Shown here piece by piece: positions 6,458-14,140 of a stretch of DNA of 14,818 bases. Both the position numbers and the translations under genes were made by a program. The DNA comes from Lachnospiraceae bacterium. Lineage in GTDB: Bacteria; Bacillota; Clostridia; Lachnospirales; Lachnospiraceae. The notes below the pieces were generated by a model. The model ran no database searches, was not told where the DNA came from, and saw only the letters and a list, made by a program, of their open reading frames with translations. Within the stretch, counting starts at the first letter, position 1. Each line of letters begins with the position of its first letter. Location of the stretch: contig CAAEMT010000037.1 in assembly GCA_900757145.1 (NCBI GenBank), positions 1-14,818 of the forward strand, written 5' to 3'.

Positions 6458-7448
6458 TTATCTTACCGCATGCTTCTGACAAAACACCGAGATACTCATC
6501 AATTGTTGCCGGAATCGATAAAATAGTCGGATTTGCAGATGCGGCAAGGCTGGAAGCATTATCAAGCAATACGACTGAACCATTTTTGACAGCCGGTATT
6601 TCTGACATTAATTCATCTTTCTGTAGCGTCTCTAACAATTTCTCATCTCCGTATACAACCATAAGATCAATATCAGAAAGAACCTCTACATTCTCACGAC
6701 TCAATGTTACAGAAAAATCAGAACCATCTCCTGCAAGTTTATTGATACTATCCGGAAGCTTAAACCCTAAATCCTGTAAATAGGAAGCTCGCGGATCCGC
6801 CGGAAGATATGCGTAAAATGTACTGAAATCATCTGCATCGATCCAGAAAAATCCTGCATTCACATCAGAAAATTCAGGATGCTCACTTACTTTTTCTGCA
6901 ATCAGTGCTTCTGTATCTGCAACTAATGCTTCTCCTTCTTCTTTCATTCCCATCCCTTCTGCATTACGAACCGTCTGTTCTCTCCAGCTTGTCTTCCAAG
7001 CAATTTCTTCAAATGGAACTACCGGAGCAATGGAAGAAAGTGTCTCATATTCTTCATCAGTCATACCAGAATATGCCGCAAGAATCACATCTGGCGAAGC
7101 ATCACTGATCGCCTCAAAATCAAATCCATCCGTATCATCAAATACATTCGGATCAGTGTCACCTAATGCAATAAAAGCTTCATCTGTCCATTCATGTAAC
7201 CGATGTTCTGTCACATATCCATAATTTGCTGCCGAAACGCCTACGGGAACTATTCCCAGCGCAAGAACTGTATCCTGATTCCCCCATCCAAGTGTCACTA
7301 TGCGCTCTGGCTTGGTTATAATCTCCGTCTCGCCATAAGCATGTGAAATTATGATTGGATATTGTGCTGCTGCATTGCTTCTAAATCCATTAAAAAAACC
7401 AGCCGCCATAGTCATACCTAATATAAATGTAAACACTTTCTTTCTCAT
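6450..7448 (-). CDS. Iron-siderophore ABC transporter substrate-binding protein lacking a lipobox cysteine
   Basis: This exported binding protein of 332 residues would capture an iron complex outside the cell and pass it to the FecCD permeases. Features of the family: PERIVTLGWGNQDT (47-60), ALGIVPVGVSAANYG (63-77), SPDVILAAYSGMT (118-130) and WREQTVRNAEGMG (155-167). The N-terminus has a basic MRKK, a hydrophobic core and a possible AXA-type cleavage site at NAAA-QYP (25-31). There is no cysteine in this region, whereas Gram-positive binding proteins are normally lipoproteins. First gene of the operon; CTCTCCTT at 7454-7461 is its ribosome binding site on the minus strand. It is preceded by a strong promoter and a palindrome. 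The ligand is not determined; a catecholate or similar siderophore is a guess. Confidence 0.92.
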   Translation of the reverse strand: MRKKVFTFILGMTMAAGFFNGFRSNAAAQYPIIISHAYGETEIITKPERIVTLGWGNQDTVLALGIVPVGVSAANYGYVTEHRLHEWTDEAFIALGDTDPNVFDDTDGFDFEAISDASPDVILAAYSGMTDEEYETLSSIAPVVPFEEIAWKTSWREQTVRNAEGMGMKEEGEALVADTEALIAEKVSEHPEFSDVNAGFFWIDADDFSTFYAYLPADPRASYLQDLGFKLPDSINKLAGDGSDFSVTLSRENVEVLSDIDLMVVYGDEKLLETLQKDELMSEIPAVKNGSVVLLDNASSLAASANPTILSIPATIDEYLGVLSEACGKINE

Positions 7449-7472
7449 CTTATCTCTCCTTCTTTATTTTTA

Positions 7473-7488
7473 GTTAGTTGCAACTAAC
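7473..7488. promoter_or_regulatory. Palindromic operator of the iron uptake operon
   Basis: GTTAGTTGCAACTAAC is a perfect 16-bp palindrome centred between 7480 and 7481. It starts about 2 bp after the predicted transcription start, a position where a bound repressor would block transcription. It does not resemble the Fur consensus with its GATAAT half-sites. The TTAG…CTAA ends are shared with DtxR-family and SlyA/MarR-family sites. No regulator gene lies in the window. Confidence 0.65.
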
Positions 7489-7496
7489 CAAAAGTG

Positions 7497-7526
7497 ACTA
7501 TATCACATCTGCTTATCTATTGTCAA
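7497..7526 (-). promoter_or_regulatory. Sigma-A promoter of the iron uptake operon
   Basis: On the minus strand, TTGACA (plus positions 7521-7526) and TATAGT (7497-7502) are separated by 18 bp. The predicted start is near 7490, leaving a leader of about 42 nt that contains the palindrome and an AAGGAGAG ribosome binding site. Confidence 0.75.
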
Positions 7527-7600
7527 CAATTAAACAAAAATTTTATCCTCTGAATCTAATTCAGACATCCCGCATACTTTGCTGAAAATCCCATTCTGAC

Positions 7601-7639
7601 AAAAAAGTAGAAAACCGGCTTTACACCAATTTTCTGCTT
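7601..7639 (-). terminator. Terminator of the nitroreductase-like gene
   Basis: On the minus strand, AAGCAGAAAATTGG pairs with CCGGTTTTCTACTT (14 bp, three G-T pairs) across a 7-nt loop. A run of Ts follows. It begins 10 bp after the stop codon at 7649. Confidence 0.8.
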
Positions 7640-7648
7640 CATTTCTTT

Positions 7649-8431
7649 TTAACTATACAATGGCACTGCTTTCGCACCGACTCCCGCCTTCTCCGGCACT
7701 CTTCTATTGAGTTTCACCGAATCCGTTCTTCGGCATACACTAATTAGGCATTGCGCTTCATTCGTCTCGGCAAAAGTCAAGTCCATCCACAACTCCTCTG
7801 CCGCCGTCATAATTCGTGCAGCAGCAAGTCCCGCCTCATACTCTGAAAGAGCTGTTTTTCTGGCAAAGGTATTCTTTTGCACAATGCAGATACGCCCCTC
7901 TTCATGAACTGCACGTACAGCACGTAGTGATGTCGGGAAACGCTTCTTGACGTAACGCAGAACTTCCTCTGACCAGTGTTCCCGATAATCATGGTAAATA
8001 CATGGTACATCCTCTAAACTCGACTGCCTCAGACGCCGTCCTGACGGCAACGAACTTCCAAACGCTACAGCAGTAATGCACTTCTGACCATTTTTCTCTT
8101 TTGCCCAGGTCGGAATACCGTTGGGCAGAACCGCAGGAATTCCAAGAAAACAAAGATACGCAAGTATCTGTCCCGCAGCATATCCAGCGTTCATATATTC
8201 GTACGGCAGCTCATCAGAATATACGAGCAAATAATATGTCGAACCTTCTTTTTCCCTTTGAGCCTTCGCACCGTTTTGAGATATAAGATCTATCGTCATC
8301 TTTGCAGGAAGACGCAACACTTCCACACTGCGCGAAAAATCCAGAATACGTGTCAAAAGCTCTTTATTCAATTTCGGAGCGCTCGGCTGTATATTTGTTT
8401 GTCGTTTTCGTGAGCTCAACCATAATCGCAT
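7649..8431 (-). CDS. Putative nitroreductase-family protein, divergent (TM1586-like)
   Basis: A soluble protein of 260 residues. The middle part resembles the putative nitroreductase domain of the TM1586 type: YEYMNAGYAAGQILAYLCFLG (78-98) matches the conserved helix with an Asn-Ala-Gly start, and CITAVAFGSSLP (118-129) resembles the closing strand. The usual N-terminal RRSxRxF flavin-binding signature is not visible; the corresponding region reads WLSSRKRQTN. The C-terminal tail (about 195-260) is consistent with a second, duplicated half. FMN binding and reductase activity are therefore uncertain. Start at ATG 8431 is supported only by a weak GGATGG; an in-frame stop lies just upstream. It is a single-gene unit with its own promoter and terminator, next to but separate from the iron operon. 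Confidence 0.65.
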   Translation of the reverse strand: MRLWLSSRKRQTNIQPSAPKLNKELLTRILDFSRSVEVLRLPAKMTIDLISQNGAKAQREKEGSTYYLLVYSDELPYEYMNAGYAAGQILAYLCFLGIPAVLPNGIPTWAKEKNGQKCITAVAFGSSLPSGRRLRQSSLEDVPCIYHDYREHWSEEVLRYVKKRFPTSLRAVRAVHEEGRICIVQKNTFARKTALSEYEAGLAAARIMTAAEELWMDLTFAETNEAQCLISVCRRTDSVKLNRRVPEKAGVGAKAVPLYS

Positions 8432-8494
8432 CTAACTACCATCCATTTCTCTATGTGTAACAATTATTTTTATTTTTTAATATTTTGTAATATT

Positions 8495-8523
8495 ATTGTA
8501 ATATACCCTTCTAAAAATAGCAA
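8495..8523 (-). promoter_or_regulatory. Probable promoter of the nitroreductase-like gene
   Basis: On the minus strand, TTGCTA (plus positions 8518-8523) and TACAAT (8495-8500) are 17 bp apart. The -10 element lies in a direct repeat of ATATTACAA with an 11-bp period. This puts the start about 57 nt before the ATG. Confidence 0.55.
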
Positions 8524-8557
8524 CTACTTTTTATGATTCTTTTTCTTAATTATATGC

Positions 8558-8595
8558 AAAAAACTGCATCGCGCATACGCGCTTTGCAGTTTTTT
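8558..8595. terminator. Bidirectional terminator after the MATE exporter gene
   Basis: AAAACTGCA and TGCAGTTTT arms, with an inner GCGC/GCGC stem and ATAC loop (8571-8582), are flanked by A and T runs on either side. It terminates the minus-strand MATE gene, whose stop codon is about 35 bp away. It would also block readthrough from the other direction. Confidence 0.85.
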
Positions 8596-8630
8596 ATCAA
8601 TCATCCAATTTTACTTTTGTTGTTTTTCTG

Positions 8631-10007
8631 TTATTCCACGATATTTTGCAGCCAGACGCCCTTCTTTACGAGCACGTATCCAATCACACATTTAATAATA
8701 TCGACCGCCTGACACAGGATGTACGTCGCAAGAATCGGCAGTCCCGAATACCTGCTCAGGAAAAACGCAAGCGGAATAGTACACACCCATATAAAGCCCG
8801 AGTCAAAGCAAAACGTCACGACCGTCCTTCCGCCGGAACGCAGCGTAAAATACGATGCGTGTAAAAACGCCTGCACCGGCATCAGGCACGCTCCTATGAT
8901 TATAAACTTTTCTGCAAGAGAGCGCACCTCGTCAGAAGTATTATAAATCTGCGGAAATAGCGGCGCCAGTAATATAAGAACCGCACCGATTGCAAAACAG
9001 CTCGCCACTGAAAAGAAAATAAGCTTTCTGTCGGTATCTTTTGCCTCTTCCATTTTTCCTGCTCCAAGAAGCTGTCCGATAATAATCGCCAAGGCATTTC
9101 CCATGGCAAGCCAGATGACATTGCACACGTTAGAAATCGTGGATGCAATATTCAGTCCTGCGATCACAACAAGACCGTACATAGAATAGCACTGCATCAG
9201 TGCTGCCATTCCGACCGACCAGAGCACCTCATTGATCATCAGAGGTGATCCCTTGATCAGAATCTTTTTCACGAGATCAGCCGGTACACGCAGCGTCTTA
9301 TAAGCGCCCTTGATAAAGACAAGGCTCTCGGAACGCTTATGCGTCCAGCGCATGATCATACCGCACTCCACAAAACGGGAAACGACCGTTGCAATTGCGG
9401 CGCCGGCTACGCCAAGTCTCGGCGCGCCGAATTTTCCGAAGATCAGAATATAATTCAGGGCAGTATTCACTATAACGGCAGCCACGCCCGCTCTCATCGG
9501 CGCCACCGTCTCTCCCATCTCACGCAGCGTGCTCGCATAGATCTGCGTCATTGCATACGGTACCATACCAATGAGCATCAATCGCAGATACTGTACTCCG
9601 TACCGAAGCGTTGCTTCCGCGCTGCCTGCCGCCTCTCCTTCGTGAAGATACAGCGTGATCAGCGCGCCGCCCTTAAAATACATCAACAAAATGCTCGCCG
9701 TAATCAAAAGCGCGTTTGAGACGATCTTAAAACGGAAGGTATCGCGCACACCCCGCATATTATTGCTTCCGAAATACTGCGCGCCAAAAATACCGGCTCC
9801 TGATACCATTCCGAAAATACTGATATTCAAAATCATCAAAAGCTGGTTTGCGACTGCGACGCCCGACATCTGCTCCGTTCCTACACGACCGATCATAATG
9901 TTGTCAAGCATCGCTACAAAATTCGTAATACCATTTTGTATCATGATCGGCACTGCGATTGACAGCGCCATCATATAAAACTTCTTATCCCCTATATATT
10001 TTTTCAT
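8631..10007 (-). CDS. MATE family efflux transporter
   Basis: A membrane protein of 458 residues, the normal size for the twelve-helix multidrug and toxic compound extrusion family. It has two homologous halves. The first opens with LSIAVPIMIQNGITNFVAML and DNIMIGRVGTEQMSGVAVANQ; the second with KGSPLMINEVLWSVGMAALM. The family's conserved GxxGAxxFGAQYFG-like segment is at about residues 70-80. Substrate is not predictable; such proteins export drugs, dyes or metabolites using Na+ or H+ gradients. The ATG has an AGAGGA site close upstream. The first 23 bp overlap the end of the methyltransferase-like gene, so the two are almost certainly co-transcribed and translationally coupled. The terminator at 8558 ends the unit. 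Confidence 0.93.
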   Translation of the reverse strand: MKKYIGDKKFYMMALSIAVPIMIQNGITNFVAMLDNIMIGRVGTEQMSGVAVANQLLMILNISIFGMVSGAGIFGAQYFGSNNMRGVRDTFRFKIVSNALLITASILLMYFKGGALITLYLHEGEAAGSAEATLRYGVQYLRLMLIGMVPYAMTQIYASTLREMGETVAPMRAGVAAVIVNTALNYILIFGKFGAPRLGVAGAAIATVVSRFVECGMIMRWTHKRSESLVFIKGAYKTLRVPADLVKKILIKGSPLMINEVLWSVGMAALMQCYSMYGLVVIAGLNIASTISNVCNVIWLAMGNALAIIIGQLLGAGKMEEAKDTDRKLIFFSVASCFAIGAVLILLAPLFPQIYNTSDEVRSLAEKFIIIGACLMPVQAFLHASYFTLRSGGRTVVTFCFDSGFIWVCTIPLAFFLSRYSGLPILATYILCQAVDIIKCVIGYVLVKKGVWLQNIVE

Positions 10008-11490
10008 TTTTTCCTCTACAGATCACAAATATTGTCGTATTGTTTTTTTCATTAAGCATGTAAGATTCCGCAATCCGGTAATCTGCATACCGCCTCACTT
10101 CTCTGCGCACAAATTCCGGCTGTGTCGTATACATGACGATCACTGCATTCTTTTTCAAAAGAGCAGATGCCTTTTCAAAAAAGCGCTCATACAGCAGAGA
10201 GATCTCCGCCTCGCCTTTTGAAGAAGTCACTTGCGGCATATCAGTAAAAATTTCATCAAATAAATACTCATGTTCAAATTCAAAGAAGTCTTTATTTATA
10301 TAATATACACGACATCCTGACAATTCAGTATTTACGTGGGCGCTTCTGATCGCGTCTCCGAAAATATCAATTCCATACATGACACCTGTCTTGACCGCGC
10401 GGTGACGTTCAATCAGCATCGTTCCTACACCGCAAAACGGATCAAGTACCTGTGCCTTCTCTTTCAGGTAAGGAAGCGCCAGACGGGCTGTAAGCGCCGC
10501 ATTGACCGGAGTGACCGATGCCGCAATACTTTCTTTTCGGTATGCAAAGCGGTTATCCTCGATTGCAAAAAACTTCACCATAGGCGCAAACGTACCGTCA
10601 CGCCGCTCCAGAAGACGGATTTCCACCTCGTAATCATTCACAGAATTGATGAGCATACCGCCGGACTCCTGCTCTATCACATCCGATATTTTTCGGATAA
10701 ATGCACCTTTCTTTTCCGGCGCAAGCTTTGTGCGCATTTCGATGCGGAACAAAAACGGCGCATCCCCTTCGTGCATCCTGCGAGCCTTTTCCAATACAGG
10801 AGACGCAAGATTTTCCCCAATCCGCAAAGGCTCAGTGACCGCAAGAGGCTTTGTCATGATCGGAAAAAGCAGTTCGCTCCACGTACGTATCTGCCTGATT
10901 TCTTCAACCGTTGCATTGTGTATGCGCAGTCCGCCCGAAAGCAGAGCGATCCTGCGTCCGTGTATCTGGTCAGCTGTTGCTTCTCTCTGACAGCGGTTTG
11001 TCACAAGGATCAGCTCAGAGGGCACATCATATCCCGTGAATCTGTGACGGCGCGTTCTGCGGTATTTCATCACCATCTGCTGGAGTATCCGCCGTTCTTT
11101 CGCAATATGTTTTTCTTCCTCCGCACACGTTTCATATGACCGCAGTGTTTCCAGCCGCTGTTCCAGTTCGCAAAGCAGCGGCCGGTAATCCATCTCCGAA
11201 ATGGCTTTTAAATAATCCGCCCGCACAAACAGCGTCTTCTCTGCTTTATATGCGTCAAAAAGAACCGGAAGCAGATCTTCCGATTCCATTTTTCCAAGAA
11301 TAAGCGCCGCATTCTTCCTGATCTTCGGATCTTCTGTCTGCAGCAGCTTCACCAATTCGTCAAACTCTCCACCAAGCAGATATGCAAACGCCCTTACATT
11401 TTTCTCTTCTTTCAGGCACTCGCGCAAAGCGATCAGATTCGCCCTCAAATCCTTACCTGCACAAATTTTCTCGTAATATTCTCTGATCAT
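9985..11490 (-). CDS. HEAT-repeat plus Rossmann methyltransferase-like protein (RNA guanine methyltransferase family, altered motif IV)
   Basis: A protein of 501 residues with three parts. Residues about 35-110 form HEAT-like helical repeats (VKLLQTEDPKIRKNAALILGKM and a second copy). Residues about 155-315 look like the THUMP-type region of tRNA/rRNA methyltransferases. Residues 320-495 are a Rossmann domain of the UPF0020 type (TrmN/RlmL-like): motif I is DPFCGVGTM (350-358) and the acidic strand-2 loop is GIDIFGDAI (373-381). The expected N/D-PP-Y/F motif IV is replaced by FTDMPQVTSSKG (415-426), so catalysis by the usual route is doubtful. It may be a divergent methyltransferase or an RNA-binding derivative. 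Start ATG 11490 has GGGAGAAGA directly upstream, inside a 12-bp tandem repeat. It overlaps the MATE gene by 23 bp. Confidence 0.8.
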   Translation of the reverse strand: MIREYYEKICAGKDLRANLIALRECLKEEKNVRAFAYLLGGEFDELVKLLQTEDPKIRKNAALILGKMESEDLLPVLFDAYKAEKTLFVRADYLKAISEMDYRPLLCELEQRLETLRSYETCAEEEKHIAKERRILQQMVMKYRRTRRHRFTGYDVPSELILVTNRCQREATADQIHGRRIALLSGGLRIHNATVEEIRQIRTWSELLFPIMTKPLAVTEPLRIGENLASPVLEKARRMHEGDAPFLFRIEMRTKLAPEKKGAFIRKISDVIEQESGGMLINSVNDYEVEIRLLERRDGTFAPMVKFFAIEDNRFAYRKESIAASVTPVNAALTARLALPYLKEKAQVLDPFCGVGTMLIERHRAVKTGVMYGIDIFGDAIRSAHVNTELSGCRVYYINKDFFEFEHEYLFDEIFTDMPQVTSSKGEAEISLLYERFFEKASALLKKNAVIVMYTTQPEFVRREVRRYADYRIAESYMLNEKNNTTIFVICRGKNEKIYRG

Positions 11491-11500
11491 TCTTCTCCCT

Positions 11501-11560
11501 GTCTGTTTCCTTATCGGTTTCTCTACCTGTTTCCCTGTCTGTTTCTCTATCTATTTTCCT
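11501..11560 (-). repeat. 12-bp tandem repeat (five units) in the leader of the methyltransferase-like gene
   Basis: On the minus strand five successive 12-bp units follow the consensus AGRGAAACAGAY, with one to four differences each. A sixth, degenerate unit contains the GGGAGAAGA ribosome binding site and abuts the start codon at 11490. The tract is purine-rich. It is not an N-terminal extension, because an in-frame TAG lies in the most upstream unit and no start codon lies between. Confidence 0.8.
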
Positions 11561-11670
11561 GTTTACACTACTCATCACTTATTGTTTATTTTTCCATTTC
11601 ACTGCTATACAGCTTACTGCTGTGTACACTGCCGCTTTTGCCGATGCGCAGCTTTCTGCTATATCCGGCG

Positions 11671-12360
11671 CTATTTCACCGCCGCACGGCACTCTTCTAT
11701 ATATGCCATCACATCATCGCGAAACTTTTCCCATTTATCCTCGTGTTCCACATAGTACAGCGGACATTCTTTTCCGGTCACGTCGTAGTGGCGGATAATA
11801 TCCTCCCGCTCCAGTCCATCCTCTTCCACCAGATACGCCGTAAGCTTCATACAAGCCTCATATGTCTCTTCCGTAAACTGCCCCGTCTCATCGATATGGC
11901 AATTCTCAATAGACACGGAAAGATGATTCATCGAATTGGACGCATATGCAATCTCTCCCGGCGGAACACACTCAATAATCTCTCCATCGATCCCGACCAC
12001 AAAATTCGCGCTCATAGAAGTATTCTGCAAATCCTTCAAGCTTTCAAAGTAGTCATGATTCTGCTGTGCCGTTGTCTTTGGATTCCCAAGATAATGGATC
12101 ACGACCTTCTCGATCGCATCCACTTTTTCTCCGGGGCGGGAATACTCATTGATCGTCAGAAGCTGCTCGTCAATGTCCGGCCGCGGTACGGCATTTTTCT
12201 TCTCCGTCTCCCCTTCTGTCTCAAGCTGCAGGTTCTCCGCTTCCTCAAGCAGCAGGTCAACGTCAGTATCTTCTTTCGGAATCATCCGAAACAGTAGCAA
12301 AACTGCAAGCAAGGTCAGCAAAACAGCAACAACCCACACAGCGGCATGTTCCCAGCGCAT
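11671..12360 (-). CDS. Membrane-anchored N-acetylmuramoyl-L-alanine amidase (Amidase_2/PGRP fold)
   Basis: A cell-wall hydrolase predicted to cleave the bond between N-acetylmuramic acid and L-alanine in peptidoglycan. It has 229 residues from the chosen start. A hydrophobic segment (about 7-25, WVVAVLLTLLAVLLLF) acts as signal anchor, followed by an acidic linker (30-60) and the amidase domain (about 80-225). Zinc ligands are His89 (VVIHY), His191 (IIRHYD) and Cys199 (GKECP); Lys197 of TGK corresponds to the T7-lysozyme catalytic lysine. I chose ATG 12360 because GAGGA lies 8 bp upstream (12369-12373). ATG 12399 is possible; the longer open frame to 12525 lacks support. The next gene is 180 bp downstream with no clear terminator between, so one transcript is plausible. 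Confidence 0.9.
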   Translation of the reverse strand: MRWEHAAVWVVAVLLTLLAVLLLFRMIPKEDTDVDLLLEEAENLQLETEGETEKKNAVPRPDIDEQLLTINEYSRPGEKVDAIEKVVIHYLGNPKTTAQQNHDYFESLKDLQNTSMSANFVVGIDGEIIECVPPGEIAYASNSMNHLSVSIENCHIDETGQFTEETYEACMKLTAYLVEEDGLEREDIIRHYDVTGKECPLYYVEHEDKWEKFRDDVMAYIEECRAAVK

Positions 12361-12439
12361 ACCCCTGTTCCTCTTCGTGTTATTGTCTTTTTCTCTCATA
12401 ATACCATCAAAACTCCAATACAATTTTCGTTCACGCATT

Positions 12440-12445
12440 AGTATA
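12440..12445 (-). promoter_or_regulatory. Possible -10 element upstream of the amidase gene
   Basis: TATACT on the minus strand would start transcription near 12433, upstream of both candidate amidase start codons and inside the longer open frame. No good -35 element lies 16-18 bp upstream, so this is tentative. Confidence 0.3.
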
Positions 12446-12579
12446 CAACATTTTTCGCGTGCATGCATCTTCTTTTTTGCTTTTTCCTGTTTTTTCAATG
12501 AAACATTCGTGTAACTTATCCCCAAACGCTAAAACATCAAACGTAAATGGTTTGTGCGTAACTTTCCTGTAGCACAAAA

Positions 12580-12607
12580 CGGGCTGTCTGTTCAAACAGA
12601 CAGCCCG
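12580..12607 (-). terminator. Terminator of guaB
   Basis: CGGGCTGTCTG (12580-12590) and CAGACAGCCCG (12597-12607) form a perfect 11-bp stem with a 6-nt loop. On the minus strand it is followed by TTTT. It begins 23 bp after the guaB stop codon. Confidence 0.85.
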
Positions 12608-12630
12608 GAAAATACCTAATTATATATGTT

Positions 12631-14085
12631 TTACTGCTCGATACTGTAATTCGGAGCTTCCTTCGTGATATGAATATCATGCGGATGTGATTCTTTTAAG
12701 GATGCAGCAGAGATCTTTACGAATTTTCCGTTCTGCTTGAGTTCTTCGATCGTTGAAGTACCACAGTATCCCATACCGGAACGAAGTCCGCCGAGAAGCT
12801 GGAACACCTCATCTTCTACGCTGCCCTTATAAGCGACACGTCCCTCAACACCTTCTGGAACAAGCTTTTTCGCATTTGTCTGGAAGTAGCGGTCCTTGCT
12901 GCCGTTTTCCATCGCCGCAATGGATCCCATACCACGGTATACCTTATACTTTCTTCCCTGAAACAGTTCGAATGTTCCCGGACTCTCATCACAGCCCGCA
13001 AACAGACTGCCCATCATACATACATTAGCGCCTGCGGCGATCGCTTTCGTCATATCTCCCGAGAACTTGATACCGCCGTCTGCGATGATCGGAATACCAT
13101 ACTCCTTAGCCACATTGTAACAGTCCATAACCGCCGTGATCTGCGGAACACCGATACCTGCTACGACACGCGTCGTACAGATGGAGCCCGGTCCGATACC
13201 TACCTTGACTGCATCTGCGCCAGCCTCGATCAGCGCTCTTGTCGCCTCGCCTGTAGCTACATTTCCCGCAATCACCTGAAGCTGCGGGAATTTTTCTTTT
13301 ACCATACGTACACAGTTGATCACGTTTGCGGAATGACCGTGTGCACTGTCAAGCACAACAACGTCTACCTGCGCTTCTGCAAGAGCAGCCGCTCTCTCAA
13401 GCACATTTGCAGTAATACCGATCGCAGCGCCGCACAGAAGGCGTCCCTTGTCATCCTTTGCAGAATTCGGGTACTTGATCTGCTTCTCGATATCCTTTAT
13501 TGTAATAAGACCTCTCAGATTAAAATCATCATCAACGATAGGAAGTTTCTCTTTTCTTGACTTTGCTAGGATCTTCTTTGCCTCCTCAAGCGTCACGCCG
13601 ACTTTTGCCGTAACCAGTCCCTCTGCCGTCATAGATTCCTTGATCTTTTTAGAAAAATCCTCTTCAAACAGAAGATCGCGATTCGTAATGATACCAACTA
13701 GCTTACCATTCTCTGTGATCGGTACGCCTGAGATCCGAAACTTGCCCATAAGCTCATTTGCATCAGCAAGCGTATGCTCCGGTGAAAGATAGAACGGATC
13801 TGTAATAACTCCGTACTCTGAACGCTTTACTTTGTCCACCTCTTCAGCCTGCTGCTCGATCGACATATTTTTATGAATAATACCGATACCGCCCTGTCTT
13901 GCCATCGCAATCGCCATACGATGCTCAGTCACTGTATCCATACCTGCACTCATCATCGGAATGTTCAGCTTGATCTTCTTTGTGAGCCATGTACTAAGAT
14001 CCACCTGATTCGGGATTACTTCTGAATAAGCCGGCACCAAAAGCACATCGTCAAACGTAATTCCTTCGCCAATAATTGTTCCCAT
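12631..14085 (-). CDS. guaB: Inosine-5'-monophosphate dehydrogenase
   Basis: This cytosolic enzyme oxidises IMP to XMP with NAD+, the committed step of GMP synthesis. It has 484 residues from ATG 14085, the standard length. Order of parts: N-terminal barrel segment (GITFDDVLLVPAYSE, 8-22), two CBS domains (about 91-147 and 152-204), then the rest of the barrel. The catalytic loop GPGSICTTR has Cys303. LDSAHGHS (starting at 245) binds NAD. IIADGGIKFSGD (333-344) and MGSLFAGCDESPG hold the IMP phosphate, and EGRVAYKG is the flap. The start has an AGAGGAAAAGAC ribosome binding region and matches the family N-terminus. The open frame continues 28 codons upstream but covers the promoter. It has its own promoter and terminator; no guanine riboswitch is seen in its leader. 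Confidence 0.98.
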   Translation of the reverse strand: MGTIIGEGITFDDVLLVPAYSEVIPNQVDLSTWLTKKIKLNIPMMSAGMDTVTEHRMAIAMARQGGIGIIHKNMSIEQQAEEVDKVKRSEYGVITDPFYLSPEHTLADANELMGKFRISGVPITENGKLVGIITNRDLLFEEDFSKKIKESMTAEGLVTAKVGVTLEEAKKILAKSRKEKLPIVDDDFNLRGLITIKDIEKQIKYPNSAKDDKGRLLCGAAIGITANVLERAAALAEAQVDVVVLDSAHGHSANVINCVRMVKEKFPQLQVIAGNVATGEATRALIEAGADAVKVGIGPGSICTTRVVAGIGVPQITAVMDCYNVAKEYGIPIIADGGIKFSGDMTKAIAAGANVCMMGSLFAGCDESPGTFELFQGRKYKVYRGMGSIAAMENGSKDRYFQTNAKKLVPEGVEGRVAYKGSVEDEVFQLLGGLRSGMGYCGTSTIEELKQNGKFVKISAASLKESHPHDIHITKEAPNYSIEQ

Positions 14086-14140
14086 GTCTTTTCCTCTCTT
14101 TCTGAATAAGGTCTTTTGTGTCTTGCTGCTTTGATTTACT

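Noticed and set aside
7449..7530. A Fur box in front of the iron operon
   Set aside because: No GATAATnATTATC-like sequence is present; the only palindrome there is GTTAGTTGCAACTAAC.
11561..11670. A terminator between the amidase and methyltransferase-like genes
   Set aside because: Only short weak pairings (for example ACAGC/GCTGT) without a T run were found, so I left it as unassigned intergenic sequence.
12361..12525. A longer amidase beginning at 12525
   Set aside because: The added residues have no family likeness, the start has no good ribosome binding site, and a possible -10 element lies inside. ATG 12360 has GAGGA at proper spacing.
14086..14140. A guanine or other purine riboswitch before guaB
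   Set aside because: The leader is only about 49 nt and lacks paired stems and the conserved loop bases of a purine riboswitch.
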